The notes under the pieces are model-generated. The model did no database searches. It worked only from the letters and a program-made list of their open reading frames with translations, and was not told where the DNA came from. Made by a program: the position numbers and the translations under genes. A stretch of 15,736 nt of DNA from Burkholderiaceae bacterium (GTDB taxonomy: Bacteria; Pseudomonadota; Gammaproteobacteria; Burkholderiales; Burkholderiaceae): assembly GCA_947461805.1 (NCBI GenBank), contig CANHMJ010000018.1, positions 1-15,736 of the forward strand, in the 5' to 3' direction. This document shows positions 1-7,179 of the stretch, in pieces. Position 1 is the stretch's first letter; the number at the start of each line of letters is the position of its first letter.

Positions 1-2164
1 AGGTCAAATCGTCGAGGTGATCACCCATGTGAATCGCCTTGTGATTGGTCGTTTGCTAAATGAAAACGGCGTTTTGATTGTTGCGCCGGAAGACAAGCGT
101 ATCGGTCACGATATTTTGATACCGCCCAAAGGGCAGCTCAATGCCAAATTGGGTCAGGTTGTCAGCGTTGAAATCATTGACTACCCCGACAGTTACCGTC
201 AGGCAGTGGGCCGAGTAGTCGAAGTGCTGGGTGAAATCGATGATCCCGGTATGGAAATCGAGATTGCGGTGCGTAAATACGGCGTACCCCATGAGTTTTC
301 CGCAGCCACCATGAAAGAAGCCGCTGCGCTTCCAGACGGAGTGGTTCAGGCCGATTTAGAAGGGCGGGTTGATTTGCGGGATGTGCCCCTCGTTACGATT
401 GATGGCGCTGATGCCCGCGATTTTGATGATGCCGTCTATTGCGAGCCCACGATGTTTGGCAAGGTCAAGGCATGGCGCCTGATTGTGGCGATTGCGGATG
501 TGTCGCATTACGTTAAGCCAGGTAATGCTTTGGACGAAGAGGGATTACTGCGGGCTACCTCAGTGTATTTTCCGCGTCGCGTGATTCCGATGCTGCCAGA
601 AAAGATTTCCAATGGATTATGTTCTTTAAATCCAGGGGTGGATCGCCTCTGCATGGTATGCGACTCGGTGATTGATGTTCATGGTGAAATCCTGGCCTAT
701 CAGTTTTATCCTGCGGTCATGCACTCGGCGCAGCGCTTTACCTACGATGCTGTGTGGGAGGTTATTAGCAACTCCAACGGTCCCGATGCGGCGCGTTTTG
801 CACAGTTTCGTCCGCTGCTGAGTAATTTGTATGGCTTATTCAAAATCTTATTGTCGGCGCGCGAGAAGCGCGGCGCCTTGGATTTTGAAACTACCGAGAC
901 CCAAATTATTTCCAATGAACTTGGCAAGATTTTGCGGATTGAGCCGCGCACGCGTAACGATGCGCATCGCCTGATCGAAGAGTGCATGTTGACTGCCAAC
1001 GTGTGCGCTGCTGATTTTTTACAAAAAAATAAGCACTTGGGTTTGTACCGCGTTCATGCCGAGCCATCGGAAGAGAAAATCATGACGCTGCGGCAGGTAT
1101 TGCGCACCGCATCACTGAGCCTCGGCGGTAATGAAAAGCCCCAGCCTAAAGATTTTGCCAAGCTTATTAAAGAGATAAAACCTAGGCCGGATGCAACGAT
1201 GTTGCAAACCGTGGTGCTCCGATCAATGCAACAAGCGGTTTACCAGCCTGAAAATGTTGGGCATTTTGGTTTGTCGTATCCGGCCTATGCACACTTCACC
1301 AGTCCGATTCGGCGTTACCCTGACTTATTGGTACACCGTGCGATTAAAGCCATCCTGCAAAAGAAACCGTATTACCCCAGTCTGCCGGAGCGAGTGCCGC
1401 TCAATCTCACCTTGCCACGCAAGGGACAAGCACGCACGAATGCATCGGAAGCAAAAAAGTCACAGAGCGCGAGTAAAGCGGCCGGCCCACAAAAAGGCAA
1501 GGGGGCTGCTGCCAGCGGCGCACTCGCGGTTTGGGGTCAACTGGGTGTTCATTGCTCATCCAATGAAAGGCGGGCTGACGAGGCATCACGTGATGTTGAG
1601 GCCTGGCTGAAGTGCTATTACATGCGGGACCACCTTGGCCAAGAATATGCCGGCACGATTACGGGAGTGGCGAGTTTTGGGCTCTTCATCCAACTGGAAA
1701 ATCTCTTTGTTGAGGGCATGGTCCACGTCACCGAACTCGGCGGTGACTACTACCAATATGACGAAGCACGTCAAGAGTTGCGCGGCGAGCGCACCGGTAT
1801 GCGTCACCGTTTGGGTGATCGCCTGCACGTCCTCGTTAGCCGAGTTGATTTGGATGCACGCAAGATTGAGTTCTCCTTAGTCAAGTCCGTCATCAGTGAG
1901 CGCGATGGCGTGCGTAGCCGCACCCTCATATTGGCGAGCGATACCGGTAAGCCGAATAAAAAAGCAGCATCGAAAAAGTCGCGCCCTTCAAGTAAAGCGC
2001 CCAAAAAAAGTGCTGGTATCAATGTCAATGCGGCCAAGGCAGCCGGCAAGCAAGGTGCCAAGCAGTCCAAATCAGCCAAGGCGTCGCGTGGTAAGTCAGC
2101 CGCCATTCGCGCTCCAGGAAAGCCTGCTGGTAGCAAACCGCCTGTACGCAAAGGGAAGCGTTAA
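1..2164 (+). CDS. rnr: Ribonuclease R (5'-truncated by window edge)
   Basis: This is a 3'-to-5' hydrolytic exoribonuclease that degrades structured RNA in the cytoplasm. The reading frame is open to base 2, so the N-terminus, which I estimate at 130-150 residues, lies outside the window; a GTG at 17 is not the true start. Counting from base 17, residues 5-95 look like the second cold-shock domain. The RNB catalytic domain spans about 118-440, with the DARDFDDAV aspartate cluster at 132-140 and HFTSPIRRYPD at 426-436. An S1 domain follows at about 523-622. A Lys/Ala/Ser-rich tail (about 630-715) resembles the basic tail of E. coli RNase R. Unusual is a low-complexity basic insertion at about 447-505, between the RNB core and the conserved stretch GVHCSSNERRADEASRDVE. 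The stop TAA (2162-2164) overlaps the rlmB start by one base. Identity is very secure. Confidence 0.97.
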   Translation, partial: GQIVEVITHVNRLVIGRLLNENGVLIVAPEDKRIGHDILIPPKGQLNAKLGQVVSVEIIDYPDSYRQAVGRVVEVLGEIDDPGMEIEIAVRKYGVPHEFSAATMKEAAALPDGVVQADLEGRVDLRDVPLVTIDGADARDFDDAVYCEPTMFGKVKAWRLIVAIADVSHYVKPGNALDEEGLLRATSVYFPRRVIPMLPEKISNGLCSLNPGVDRLCMVCDSVIDVHGEILAYQFYPAVMHSAQRFTYDAVWEVISNSNGPDAARFAQFRPLLSNLYGLFKILLSAREKRGALDFETTETQIISNELGKILRIEPRTRNDAHRLIEECMLTANVCAADFLQKNKHLGLYRVHAEPSEEKIMTLRQVLRTASLSLGGNEKPQPKDFAKLIKEIKPRPDATMLQTVVLRSMQQAVYQPENVGHFGLSYPAYAHFTSPIRRYPDLLVHRAIKAILQKKPYYPSLPERVPLNLTLPRKGQARTNASEAKKSQSASKAAGPQKGKGAAASGALAVWGQLGVHCSSNERRADEASRDVEAWLKCYYMRDHLGQEYAGTITGVASFGLFIQLENLFVEGMVHVTELGGDYYQYDEARQELRGERTGMRHRLGDRLHVLVSRVDLDARKIEFSLVKSVISERDGVRSRTLILASDTGKPNKKAASKKSRPSSKAPKKSAGINVNAAKAAGKQGAKQSKSAKASRGKSAAIRAPGKPAGSKPPVRKGKR

Positions 2165-2901
2165 TGAAACAAATTATGCTCGGCTTTCATGCGATTCAAG
2201 CGCGCTTGCGCCTTGATCCCGATAGCCTCAAGGCAGTCTATTTTGATCCAGCGCGGCGCGATCGCCGCATGGGGGATTTTTTAAAACAAGCCGAATCGAT
2301 TTTGGGCGATCGCCTGCACTCTGCGGATTCAGAGCGCTTACATAAATTAGCTGGCCACGATCGCCATCAGGGCGTCGTTGCCTTGGCTGAAAAAATGACT
2401 GTAGCGCGCACCTTAGCCGAGCTGGTTGATGGCATCGAAGGCAAACCGCTTTTGTTGGTGCTGGATGGTGTGACTGACCCGCATAATCTGGGTGCTTGCT
2501 TGCGCGTTGCGGATGGTGCTGGGGTGCATGGGGTAGTCGTTCCAAAGGATCGCTCTGCCCACATTAATGCTACCGTGAGTAAGGTCTCCAGCGGCGCCTC
2601 TGAAGTAATGCCTTTAATCACTGTGACTAATTTGGCGCGCAGCATGCGTGAGATGCAAGAACTGGGTATTTGGCTCATCGGCACTGACGATGAAGCGGAT
2701 AAGTCGATTTACGACTTGGATTTAACCGGACCGATTGCGTTGGTGATGGGCGCAGAAGGCGAGGGCATGCGGCGCTTAACGCGCGAGCATTGCGATCAAC
2801 TGGTACGCATCCCGATGCACGGTGTAGTTGAAAGCCTCAATGTCTCGGTAGCCAGTGGCGTTTGCTTGTATGAGGCATTGCGTCAACGCTCTGTCACTTA
2901 A
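2164..2901 (+). CDS. rlmB: 23S rRNA (guanosine-2'-O)-methyltransferase RlmB (SpoU/TrmH family)
   Basis: RlmB uses S-adenosylmethionine to methylate the 2'-O of a conserved guanosine in the 23S rRNA peptidyl-transferase region (G2251 in E. coli). The 245-aa length is typical. Residues 1-80 form the small RNA-binding domain found in this subfamily. The SPOUT knot motifs are complete: motif 1, DGVTDPHNLGACLRVA at 101-116 with Asn108 and Arg114; motif 2, ALVMGAEGEGM at 192-202; motif 3, IPMHGVVESLNVSVA at 216-230. The ATG at 2164 shares its A with the rnr stop. An AAGGGA ribosome-binding site at 2151-2156 sits 7 bases upstream, inside rnr, which implies translational coupling. The rnr-rlmB order is known from other proteobacteria, including E. 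coli. RlmB rather than tRNA-specific TrmH is favoured by the N-terminal domain and by context. Confidence 0.95.
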   Translation: MKQIMLGFHAIQARLRLDPDSLKAVYFDPARRDRRMGDFLKQAESILGDRLHSADSERLHKLAGHDRHQGVVALAEKMTVARTLAELVDGIEGKPLLLVLDGVTDPHNLGACLRVADGAGVHGVVVPKDRSAHINATVSKVSSGASEVMPLITVTNLARSMREMQELGIWLIGTDDEADKSIYDLDLTGPIALVMGAEGEGMRRLTREHCDQLVRIPMHGVVESLNVSVASGVCLYEALRQRSVT

Positions 2902-3045
2902 AAGCGTTTATCAATTTGATATATTGCACTACAACAATGTATTGCTGTCTCTAACTATTTAGAGTAATCCTGCTTAATTGAAAAAAACTCTGTCATCATA
3001 ATGTCCAGTGCCTCAAATAGTGGCATAACTTAAATGGTGAAGAGC
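2902..3045 (+). promoter_or_regulatory. AT-rich sodC upstream region with weak promoter candidates and a small hairpin
   Basis: The gap between rlmB and sodC is distinctly AT-rich. Possible sigma70-like elements are CATAAT at 2997-3002 (5 of 6 matches) with a weak TTAATT at 2974-2979 (17-bp spacer), and an alternative TTGATA at 2916-2921 with TGTATT at 2938-2943 (16-bp spacer). A perfect 6-bp inverted repeat, CTCTAA (2949-2954) and TTAGAG (2959-2964) around CTAT, has no T-tract after it, so it is not an intrinsic terminator; it could be an operator or chance. I see no clear terminator for rnr-rlmB here. The promoters are inferences from consensus only. Confidence 0.35.
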
Positions 3046-3588
3046 ATGATTAAAAAAAATATTGGAACAGTTAGTGCATTGACTGGCTTACTCATTGCTG
3101 CTGGTGTGTTGGTGGGCTGTCAAGGCATGGAACAGGGCTCAGGCCAAAAGGCATCAGCCAATTTAGAGTCGCGCTCAGGATCAAAAACCACTGGCGAAGT
3201 GAATTTTGTTTCACAAGGCAAGGATGTTTTAGTCACTGGAAGATTTACGGGCTTAAAGCCAAATTCAGAACATGGTTTTCATGTTCACGAAAAAGGCGAT
3301 TGTTCATCTGCCGATGCCACCAGTGCGGGTGGTCATTTCAACCCCGATGGTAAACCGCATGGCTCGCCTGGCAGTGGCGCGCATCACGCCGGTGATATGC
3401 CGAACATTAAGACCGATACAGCTGGTAATGCAAGCTATTCGGCTAAGCTACATGGCTTTGCAGTGAACACGGGTTCAAACGGAATTGTGGGCAAGTCGGT
3501 CGTTATTCACCGCGACCCCGATGATTACAAATCACAGCCTGCTGGAAATTCGGGTCCGCGCATCGCCTGCGGCTTAATAAAATCTTGA
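3046..3588 (+). CDS. sodC: Cu,Zn superoxide dismutase, predicted lipoprotein
   Basis: It converts superoxide to hydrogen peroxide and oxygen outside the cytoplasm. I chose the ATG at 3046 (180 aa) because GGTGA at 3036-3040 is a good ribosome-binding site 5 bases before it, while the in-frame ATG at 3034 has none. Residues 1-24 are a lipoprotein signal with lipobox LVGC, so Cys25 is the predicted lipidation site. All metal ligands are present by alignment to the family: copper His79, His81, His155; bridging His97; zinc His105, His114, Asp117. The structural disulfide pair (Cys86, Cys175) and the active-site rim arginine (Arg172) are also there. The gene stands alone, converging on tal. The lipid anchor suggests the periplasmic face of a membrane, where it would meet respiratory or external superoxide. 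Identity is secure; the lipid anchor is a motif prediction. Confidence 0.95.
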   Translation: MIKKNIGTVSALTGLLIAAGVLVGCQGMEQGSGQKASANLESRSGSKTTGEVNFVSQGKDVLVTGRFTGLKPNSEHGFHVHEKGDCSSADATSAGGHFNPDGKPHGSPGSGAHHAGDMPNIKTDTAGNASYSAKLHGFAVNTGSNGIVGKSVVIHRDPDDYKSQPAGNSGPRIACGLIKS

Positions 3589-3610
3589 TTTCTGATTGAC
3601 TGACAGTGAC

Positions 3611-3644
3611 CCTGGTCTAGTAAAGAAAAGACTGCTAGATCAGG
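3611..3644. repeat. 10-bp inverted repeat between converging sodC and tal, covering the tal stop codon
   Basis: CCTGGTCTAG (3611-3620) pairs with CTAGATCAGG (3635-3644), nine Watson-Crick pairs and one G-T pair, around a 14-base purine-rich loop. The distal arm contains the tal stop codon (3635-3637, read on minus). It lies where two converging genes would need transcript ends. Neither strand has a T-tract directly after the stem, so it is not a canonical intrinsic terminator; it may protect the 3' ends or help Rho-type termination. Confidence 0.45.
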
Positions 3645-4588
3645 AGCTGTTCTAATTTAACGATGTCGCTGCAGAAGGCCCGTATGCCTTCGGCTAGTTT
3701 CTCAGTCGCCATGGCATCGTCATTGAGCTGCAGTCGAAAGGCGGATTCAGTCACCGTTAGCTCCTTCATGTTCTTGCTTTGAGCGGCCTTGGGATCCAGC
3801 TTTCGAATGACCGCTTCAGAACTGCTTTGGAGTTCAGCGAGCAATTCTGGGCTAATGGTCAGCAAATCACAGCCGGCCAATTGCAGGATCTGATTAGTGT
3901 TCCGAAAGCTGGCACCCATGATTTCGGTAGTGATACCAAAATGTTTGTAATAGTGGTAAATGCCTTTGACGGATTGCACGCCTGGATCGTGCTGCCCGCC
4001 ATGCTGGGCGTCATTCCAGCTAGCACCCAGTTTGGCTCTGTTCCAATCTGTAATTCTGCCCACAAAGGGGGAGATGAGCTGTGCTTTTGCTTTGCCGCAG
4101 GCCGCTGCCTGCACTAACGAAAACAGCAAGGTCATATTGCAATGAATGCCTTCCGCCTCGAGAACTTTCGCCGCTTCGATCCCCTCCCACGTACTGGCGA
4201 GTTTGATTAAGACGCGATTACGATCAACGCCATGGGCTGCATACAAAGCAATTAATTCTCTGGCTTTGGTGATGGTTGCTGGGGTATCAAATGACAAACG
4301 TGCATCGACCTCGGTAGAGACCCTGCCGGGTACGATATTGAGGATCTCTAAGCCAAAAGCAATCAAGATGCGATCCATCAATACCGACACACTGGCCTGT
4401 GGGTTGGCGGACCGCACCGTTTGCACGAGTTGTTGGTGGCTGGGCTGCTGCACCGCTTTTAAAATCAGGGATGGGTTGGTAGTGGCATCCTGTGGCGCAA
4501 ACTGCTTCATCCGCTCAAAATCGCCGGTATCGGCTACTACGGTTGTAAGGGCTTTTAATTGGTCTAAAGCCGTATTTGCAGTCGTCAT
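3635..4588 (-). CDS. tal: Transaldolase (TalB-type)
   Basis: Transaldolase moves a dihydroxyacetone unit between sugar phosphates (sedoheptulose-7-P plus glyceraldehyde-3-P to erythrose-4-P plus fructose-6-P) in the non-oxidative pentose phosphate pathway. Starting at the ATG at 4588 gives 317 aa, the same length as E. coli TalB, and aligns its N-terminus. The longer frame to 4621 begins with GTG and adds 11 residues without family similarity. Visible motifs are TTVVADTGD (15-23, Asp20), DATTNPSLI (34-42), GRVSTEVDARLS (88-99), the Schiff-base lysine Lys129 in LIKLASTW, and MGASFRN (224-230). A weak AGG lies about 7 bases before the start. It diverges from rpiA, a partner in the same pathway, with 86 bp between starts. 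Identity is secure. Confidence 0.96.
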   Translation of the reverse strand: MTTANTALDQLKALTTVVADTGDFERMKQFAPQDATTNPSLILKAVQQPSHQQLVQTVRSANPQASVSVLMDRILIAFGLEILNIVPGRVSTEVDARLSFDTPATITKARELIALYAAHGVDRNRVLIKLASTWEGIEAAKVLEAEGIHCNMTLLFSLVQAAACGKAKAQLISPFVGRITDWNRAKLGASWNDAQHGGQHDPGVQSVKGIYHYYKHFGITTEIMGASFRNTNQILQLAGCDLLTISPELLAELQSSSEAVIRKLDPKAAQSKNMKELTVTESAFRLQLNDDAMATEKLAEGIRAFCSDIVKLEQLLI

Positions 4589-4674
4589 GGGTATGCCTGT
4601 TTCTAATCCAAAATGGGACACCGTTATAGTGTCATACAGTGAGTAGCATAAATGACTTCTGAGATAGGCTTCCT
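4589..4674. promoter_or_regulatory. Divergent tal/rpiA control region with overlapping -10 candidates in an inverted repeat
   Basis: All regulatory DNA for both genes must lie in these 86 bp or in the flanking coding regions. Near the middle, TATAGT (4625-4630, plus strand, toward rpiA) and TATAAC (4628-4623, minus strand, toward tal) each match the -10 consensus at 5 of 6 positions and overlap. They sit within an inverted repeat GACAC (4617-4621) and GTGTC (4629-4633). The implied leaders are about 28 bases for tal and 38 for rpiA. The -35 regions are poor on both strands, which would fit an activator or weak promoters. This is inferred from consensus only. Confidence 0.4.
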
Positions 4675-5364
4675 ATGGATCAAGATCAACTAAAGCGCCT
4701 GGTGGCGGAAGCGGCGCGCGATGCAGTATTGGCACTGGCTCCCGGCCAAGTCCTGGGTATTGGTACAGGTTCTACTGCCAACTGGTTTATCGATGTGCTA
4801 GCCCCGCATAAAGCGCATTTTTCGGGGGTGGTGTCGAGTTCCGTTGCCAGTACACAGCGACTGCTGAAGCACGGCTTTTATGTAATTGATGCCAATCAGG
4901 TGGACACTTTGCCTGCTTATGTCGATGGCGCCGATGAGATTAACCCGATCGGTCACATGATCAAGGGCGGCGGCGGGGCATTAACGCGCGAGAAGATTGT
5001 GTCATCACTGGCGAAACAGTTTATTTGCATTTGCGATGACTCCAAGCAAGTGGCTAGCTTAGGCCGTTTTCCATTGCCGCTGGAAGTGATTCCATTGGCA
5101 GAAGCGTCGGTGTCCAGAGCCATGCAGACAATCGGGGGAAGCCCTCGATTGCGTCTGATGGCAGGTAGTTCCGATCCCTTTGTGACCGACAATGGCGGCT
5201 GGATTATCGATGTAGCTGGCCTTACCATTAGCGATCCAGTTGCCTTGGAATCCGAGATCAACCAAATTCCAGGTGTAATAACGGTTGGCTTATTTGCACG
5301 CCAAAAAGCGGATATCCTTTTTGTTGGCGGTGCGAATGGAGTCAAGCGCGTCGATTTTTCCTAA
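4675..5364 (+). CDS. rpiA: Ribose-5-phosphate isomerase A
   Basis: RpiA interconverts ribose-5-phosphate and ribulose-5-phosphate, linking the pentose phosphate pathway to nucleotide synthesis. At 229 aa it is slightly longer than E. coli RpiA (219). It shows the phosphate-binding GTGSTA loop (30-35), the YVDGADE motif (82-88, with Asp84 and Asp87) and KGGGGALTREK (97-107), holding the lysine and the catalytic glutamate (Glu106) expected for the family. VTDNG (170-174) and IPGVITVGLFA (198-208) are also typical. A small insertion, AGSSDPF near 163-169, precedes VTDNG. The ATG at 4675 has a weak AGG about 7 bases upstream and matches the usual N-terminus. The gene is divergent from tal and ends about 30 bp before a strong terminator. 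Identity is secure. Confidence 0.96.
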   Translation: MDQDQLKRLVAEAARDAVLALAPGQVLGIGTGSTANWFIDVLAPHKAHFSGVVSSSVASTQRLLKHGFYVIDANQVDTLPAYVDGADEINPIGHMIKGGGGALTREKIVSSLAKQFICICDDSKQVASLGRFPLPLEVIPLAEASVSRAMQTIGGSPRLRLMAGSSDPFVTDNGGWIIDVAGLTISDPVALESEINQIPGVITVGLFARQKADILFVGGANGVKRVDFS

Positions 5365-5393
5365 GCATTTAGATAATCAACTAGTCAGTCAAT

Positions 5394-5421
5394 AAAAAAG
5401 GACCGCTGAGCGGTCCTTTTT
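5394..5421. terminator. Bidirectional intrinsic terminator shared by rpiA and the yggX-argA unit
   Basis: A 7-bp GC-rich stem, GGACCGC (5400-5406) and GCGGTCC (5410-5416), closes a TGA loop. It is flanked by six A (5394-5399) and five T (5417-5421), so a U-tract follows the hairpin on either strand. It lies 29 bp after the rpiA stop and 18 bp after the yggX stop on the other strand, exactly between the converging genes. This is the clearest terminator in the window. Confidence 0.93.
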
Positions 5422-5429
5422 ACATTCGC

Positions 5430-5448
5430 AGCGCCTAACTTAGGCGCT
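5430..5448. repeat. Perfect 9-bp-arm palindrome across the yggX stop codon
   Basis: AGCGCCTAA (5430-5438) and TTAGGCGCT (5440-5448) are exact reverse complements separated by one base. The yggX stop codon (5440-5442 read on minus) is inside it. It stands 8 bp from the bidirectional terminator stem, so the yggX-argA mRNA would end in two stacked hairpins. The one-base centre means the RNA hairpin would have to open a pair or more to form a loop. Confidence 0.7.
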
Positions 5449-5712
5449 AGGCGGCACGTAGCCCGTAGCAGCATCGGCCCCGCCTTCGTAGAAGTATTTT
5501 TCCACTTGCTTTAAGAGGTATTGGCGGGCCCTAGGATCCGCCATATTGAGGCGGTTCTCATTGATCAACATGGTTTGGTGCTTTAACCAGCCAGCCCAAG
5601 CCTCTTTCGAGACTTCCTGCCAGAGTTTTTTACCCAGGTCACCGGGTAGAGGCGCAAAGTCCATTCCTTCAGCTTCTTTGTTGAGCTTGATACATTGAAC
5701 CATCCGTGCCAT
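5440..5712 (-). CDS. yggX: YggX-type Fe(2+)/iron-sulfur trafficking protein
   Basis: This is a small cytoplasmic protein of the YggX family, linked in enterobacteria to protection of Fe-S clusters from oxidative damage and to handling of ferrous iron. It has 90 aa, the family length. The conserved N-terminal cysteine is Cys7 (MARMVQC), followed by EAEGMDF (14-20), PGDLGK (23-28), SKEAWAGW (35-42) and the family signature QTMLINENRLNM (46-57), and it ends in GYVPP. The start at 5712 aligns with the E. coli protein, and AAAGG lies about 8 bases upstream. It follows argA on the same strand after 52 bp, so it is probably co-transcribed with it, although that gap could hold a promoter of its own. 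Identity is secure; the biochemical role rests on family knowledge. Confidence 0.95.
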   Translation of the reverse strand: MARMVQCIKLNKEAEGMDFAPLPGDLGKKLWQEVSKEAWAGWLKHQTMLINENRLNMADPRARQYLLKQVEKYFYEGGADAATGYVPPSA

Positions 5713-5764
5713 TGCGTAAACCTTTCTAAATGCAATCAGTGAATACTAAAAAATCGAACTTGCA

Positions 5765-7141
5765 TTATGTCAAGTTTTTGGTCAAGACCATCGATTTGCG
5801 ATCCCAGTTGTAAATTTGCTTCCGCTCTTCAGGCAAATCGTCCACACTGGAGCGCATGAAGCCGCGTTTCAAAAACCAATGCTCGGTGCGAGTCGTCAGG
5901 ACAAATAGTTTTTTAATGCCTTCTTTTTTTGCTCTGGCTTCAATGCGCTTGAGCAAACGCTCTCCGTCGCCGGAGCCTTGCACGTCGGGATCAACCACCA
6001 AGCAGGCGAGCTCGCCAATACCGTTGGGGAAAGGGAATAGAGCGGCGCAACCGAATAAGACCCGGTCGTGCTCGATCACGGAGAAGCGATCGATATCGCG
6101 TTCAATTACGTCTTGCCCGCGGGCAGCGAGTATTCCCTCTTCTTCAAGGGGCATAGTTAACTGCAAAATGCCACCCACATCATCTTGATTTGCTTCACGC
6201 AAATTCTCAATGCCGGATGAGGCGAGCATCATGCCAACGCCATCATGGGTAAAGAGTTCTTCGAGTAAGGCGCCATCCCGGTTACATGGCAAGAAGTGCA
6301 CACGGCTGACGCCAGCCTTAATTGCTCTTCCTGACAAGGTCAGCAAGGTTTTCATGCCCGCTGGAATCTCTGGGTGGCTGGTAACGTACTCTTGCATTTG
6401 CGCCAAGGAAAGTTCCGTGATTAGGTCGCCTGCTTCGTCGTGGAGACCAGAGTAGGGCGTTAAGAACACAATCTTGTCTGCCTTAAGGGCAGCAGCAGTT
6501 GAAGCGGCAACGTCCTCAAAGGATAGATTGAATGCCTGCCCGGTTGGCGAAAAGCCCAATGGCGAGAGCAAGACGATCTTATTGCTATCGAGCGAGAGCT
6601 TAATCGAAACTGAGTCAACCTTGCGCACTAGACCGGTGTGAATAAAATCCACCCCATCGACTACGCCAAATGGCATGGCAGTAATGAAGTTGCCCGAGAT
6701 CACTGAAATACGTGAACCGGCCATCGGGGTATTGGGTAGGCCGCGACTAAACGCAGCCTCAATATCCAGACGCAGTTCACCTGCCGCTTCTTTGACGCAC
6801 TCGAGTGCAGCGGCATCTGTAATACGGTAGCCGTTCATGTGGCCCTGCCCAAACTGGCTCTTAATCTGGCGTAGCGTCAGCTGCTCTTCAATCTGCGGAC
6901 GAATGCCATGTACCAAGACAATCCGCATGCCCATGGCGTGCAGCATGGCAATGTCTTCAATAATGCGTTCTAGGCCAATTTCCTGAACCAATTCGCCCGC
7001 AAAGGCGATGACAAAGGTCTTTTCTCTAAAGCTGTGAATATAGGGGGCGACGTCCCTGAGCCAGCCCACAAAAGGAAAGTTGCTCGGTGTTTCGCTCTCA
7101 GGGGGCGGTTTTGTGGGGGAGTTCGGTGTGCTGGCTGCCAT
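5765..7141 (-). CDS. argA: N-acetylglutamate synthase ArgA (amino-acid kinase plus GNAT domains)
   Basis: ArgA transfers an acetyl group from acetyl-CoA to glutamate, the first step of arginine biosynthesis. With the ATG at 7141 it has 458 aa. The amino-acid-kinase-like domain, site of arginine feedback in this family, covers about 40-300 (IVLVHGIRPQIEEQL at 74-88, ISGNFITAMPFGVVDG at 148-163, VRKVD at 172-176). The GNAT domain covers about 310-455, with the acetyl-CoA loop LVVDPDVQGSGDGERLL at 381-397. The first 22 residues are Ser/Pro/Thr-rich and not conserved. The frame stays open upstream to 7213, but those codons overlap hrpA on the other strand. No ribosome-binding site precedes the ATG, and a TATAAT box lies 9 bases before it, suggesting an almost leaderless mRNA. 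Function is secure; the start is moderately so. Confidence 0.95.
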   Translation of the reverse strand: MAASTPNSPTKPPPESETPSNFPFVGWLRDVAPYIHSFREKTFVIAFAGELVQEIGLERIIEDIAMLHAMGMRIVLVHGIRPQIEEQLTLRQIKSQFGQGHMNGYRITDAAALECVKEAAGELRLDIEAAFSRGLPNTPMAGSRISVISGNFITAMPFGVVDGVDFIHTGLVRKVDSVSIKLSLDSNKIVLLSPLGFSPTGQAFNLSFEDVAASTAAALKADKIVFLTPYSGLHDEAGDLITELSLAQMQEYVTSHPEIPAGMKTLLTLSGRAIKAGVSRVHFLPCNRDGALLEELFTHDGVGMMLASSGIENLREANQDDVGGILQLTMPLEEEGILAARGQDVIERDIDRFSVIEHDRVLFGCAALFPFPNGIGELACLVVDPDVQGSGDGERLLKRIEARAKKEGIKKLFVLTTRTEHWFLKRGFMRSSVDDLPEERKQIYNWDRKSMVLTKNLT

Positions 7142-7150
7142 AGTGAGAAA

Positions 7151-7179
7151 ATTATAGGGTGATGCCGCCGATAAACCAA
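7151..7179 (-). promoter_or_regulatory. Candidate argA promoter producing a near-leaderless transcript
   Basis: On the minus strand a perfect TATAAT (7156-7151) is preceded after 17 bp by TTGGTT (7179-7174, three of six matches to TTGACA). The normal start distance puts +1 at the A at about 7144, giving only about 3 leader bases before the argA ATG at 7141. The promoter overlaps the first codons of hrpA. The -10 box is convincing; the start site is inferred. Confidence 0.6.

Noticed and set aside
1191..1610. 139-codon plus-strand open frame overlapping rnr in another frame
   Set aside because: It lies wholly within the RNase R coding region, overlaps its RNB core and insertion, and shows no recognisable domain. 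It is a shadow frame, as are the antisense frames within rnr, tal, rpiA, argA and hrpA.
1804..2151. 115-codon antisense open frame opposite the rnr tail
   Set aside because: Its Ala/Leu-rich composition is the reverse complement of the Lys/Ala-rich RNase R tail, and there is no ribosome-binding site or family similarity.
2258..2314. Two GCGATCGC octamers (2258-2265 and 2306-2313) in rlmB, resembling the cyanobacterial HIP1 motif
   Set aside because: Only two copies are seen, both explained by Arg/Ala/Asp/Arg codons; there is no sign of genome-wide enrichment from this window.
3034..3045. Upstream in-frame ATG for sodC
   Set aside because: It lacks a ribosome-binding site, while the ATG at 3046 has GGTGA at proper spacing and gives a normal lipoprotein signal.
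4589..4621. Longer transaldolase start at GTG 4621
   Set aside because: The extra 11 residues have no family counterpart, the ATG at 4588 gives the exact TalB length, and the extension would run through the likely tal promoter.
7140..7162. A hrpA promoter in the 20-bp gap before its start
   Set aside because: The AT-rich ATTATA is best read as the argA -10 box. On the plus strand no -35 fits and transcription would begin inside or after the hrpA start codon, so its promoter must lie further upstream within argA.
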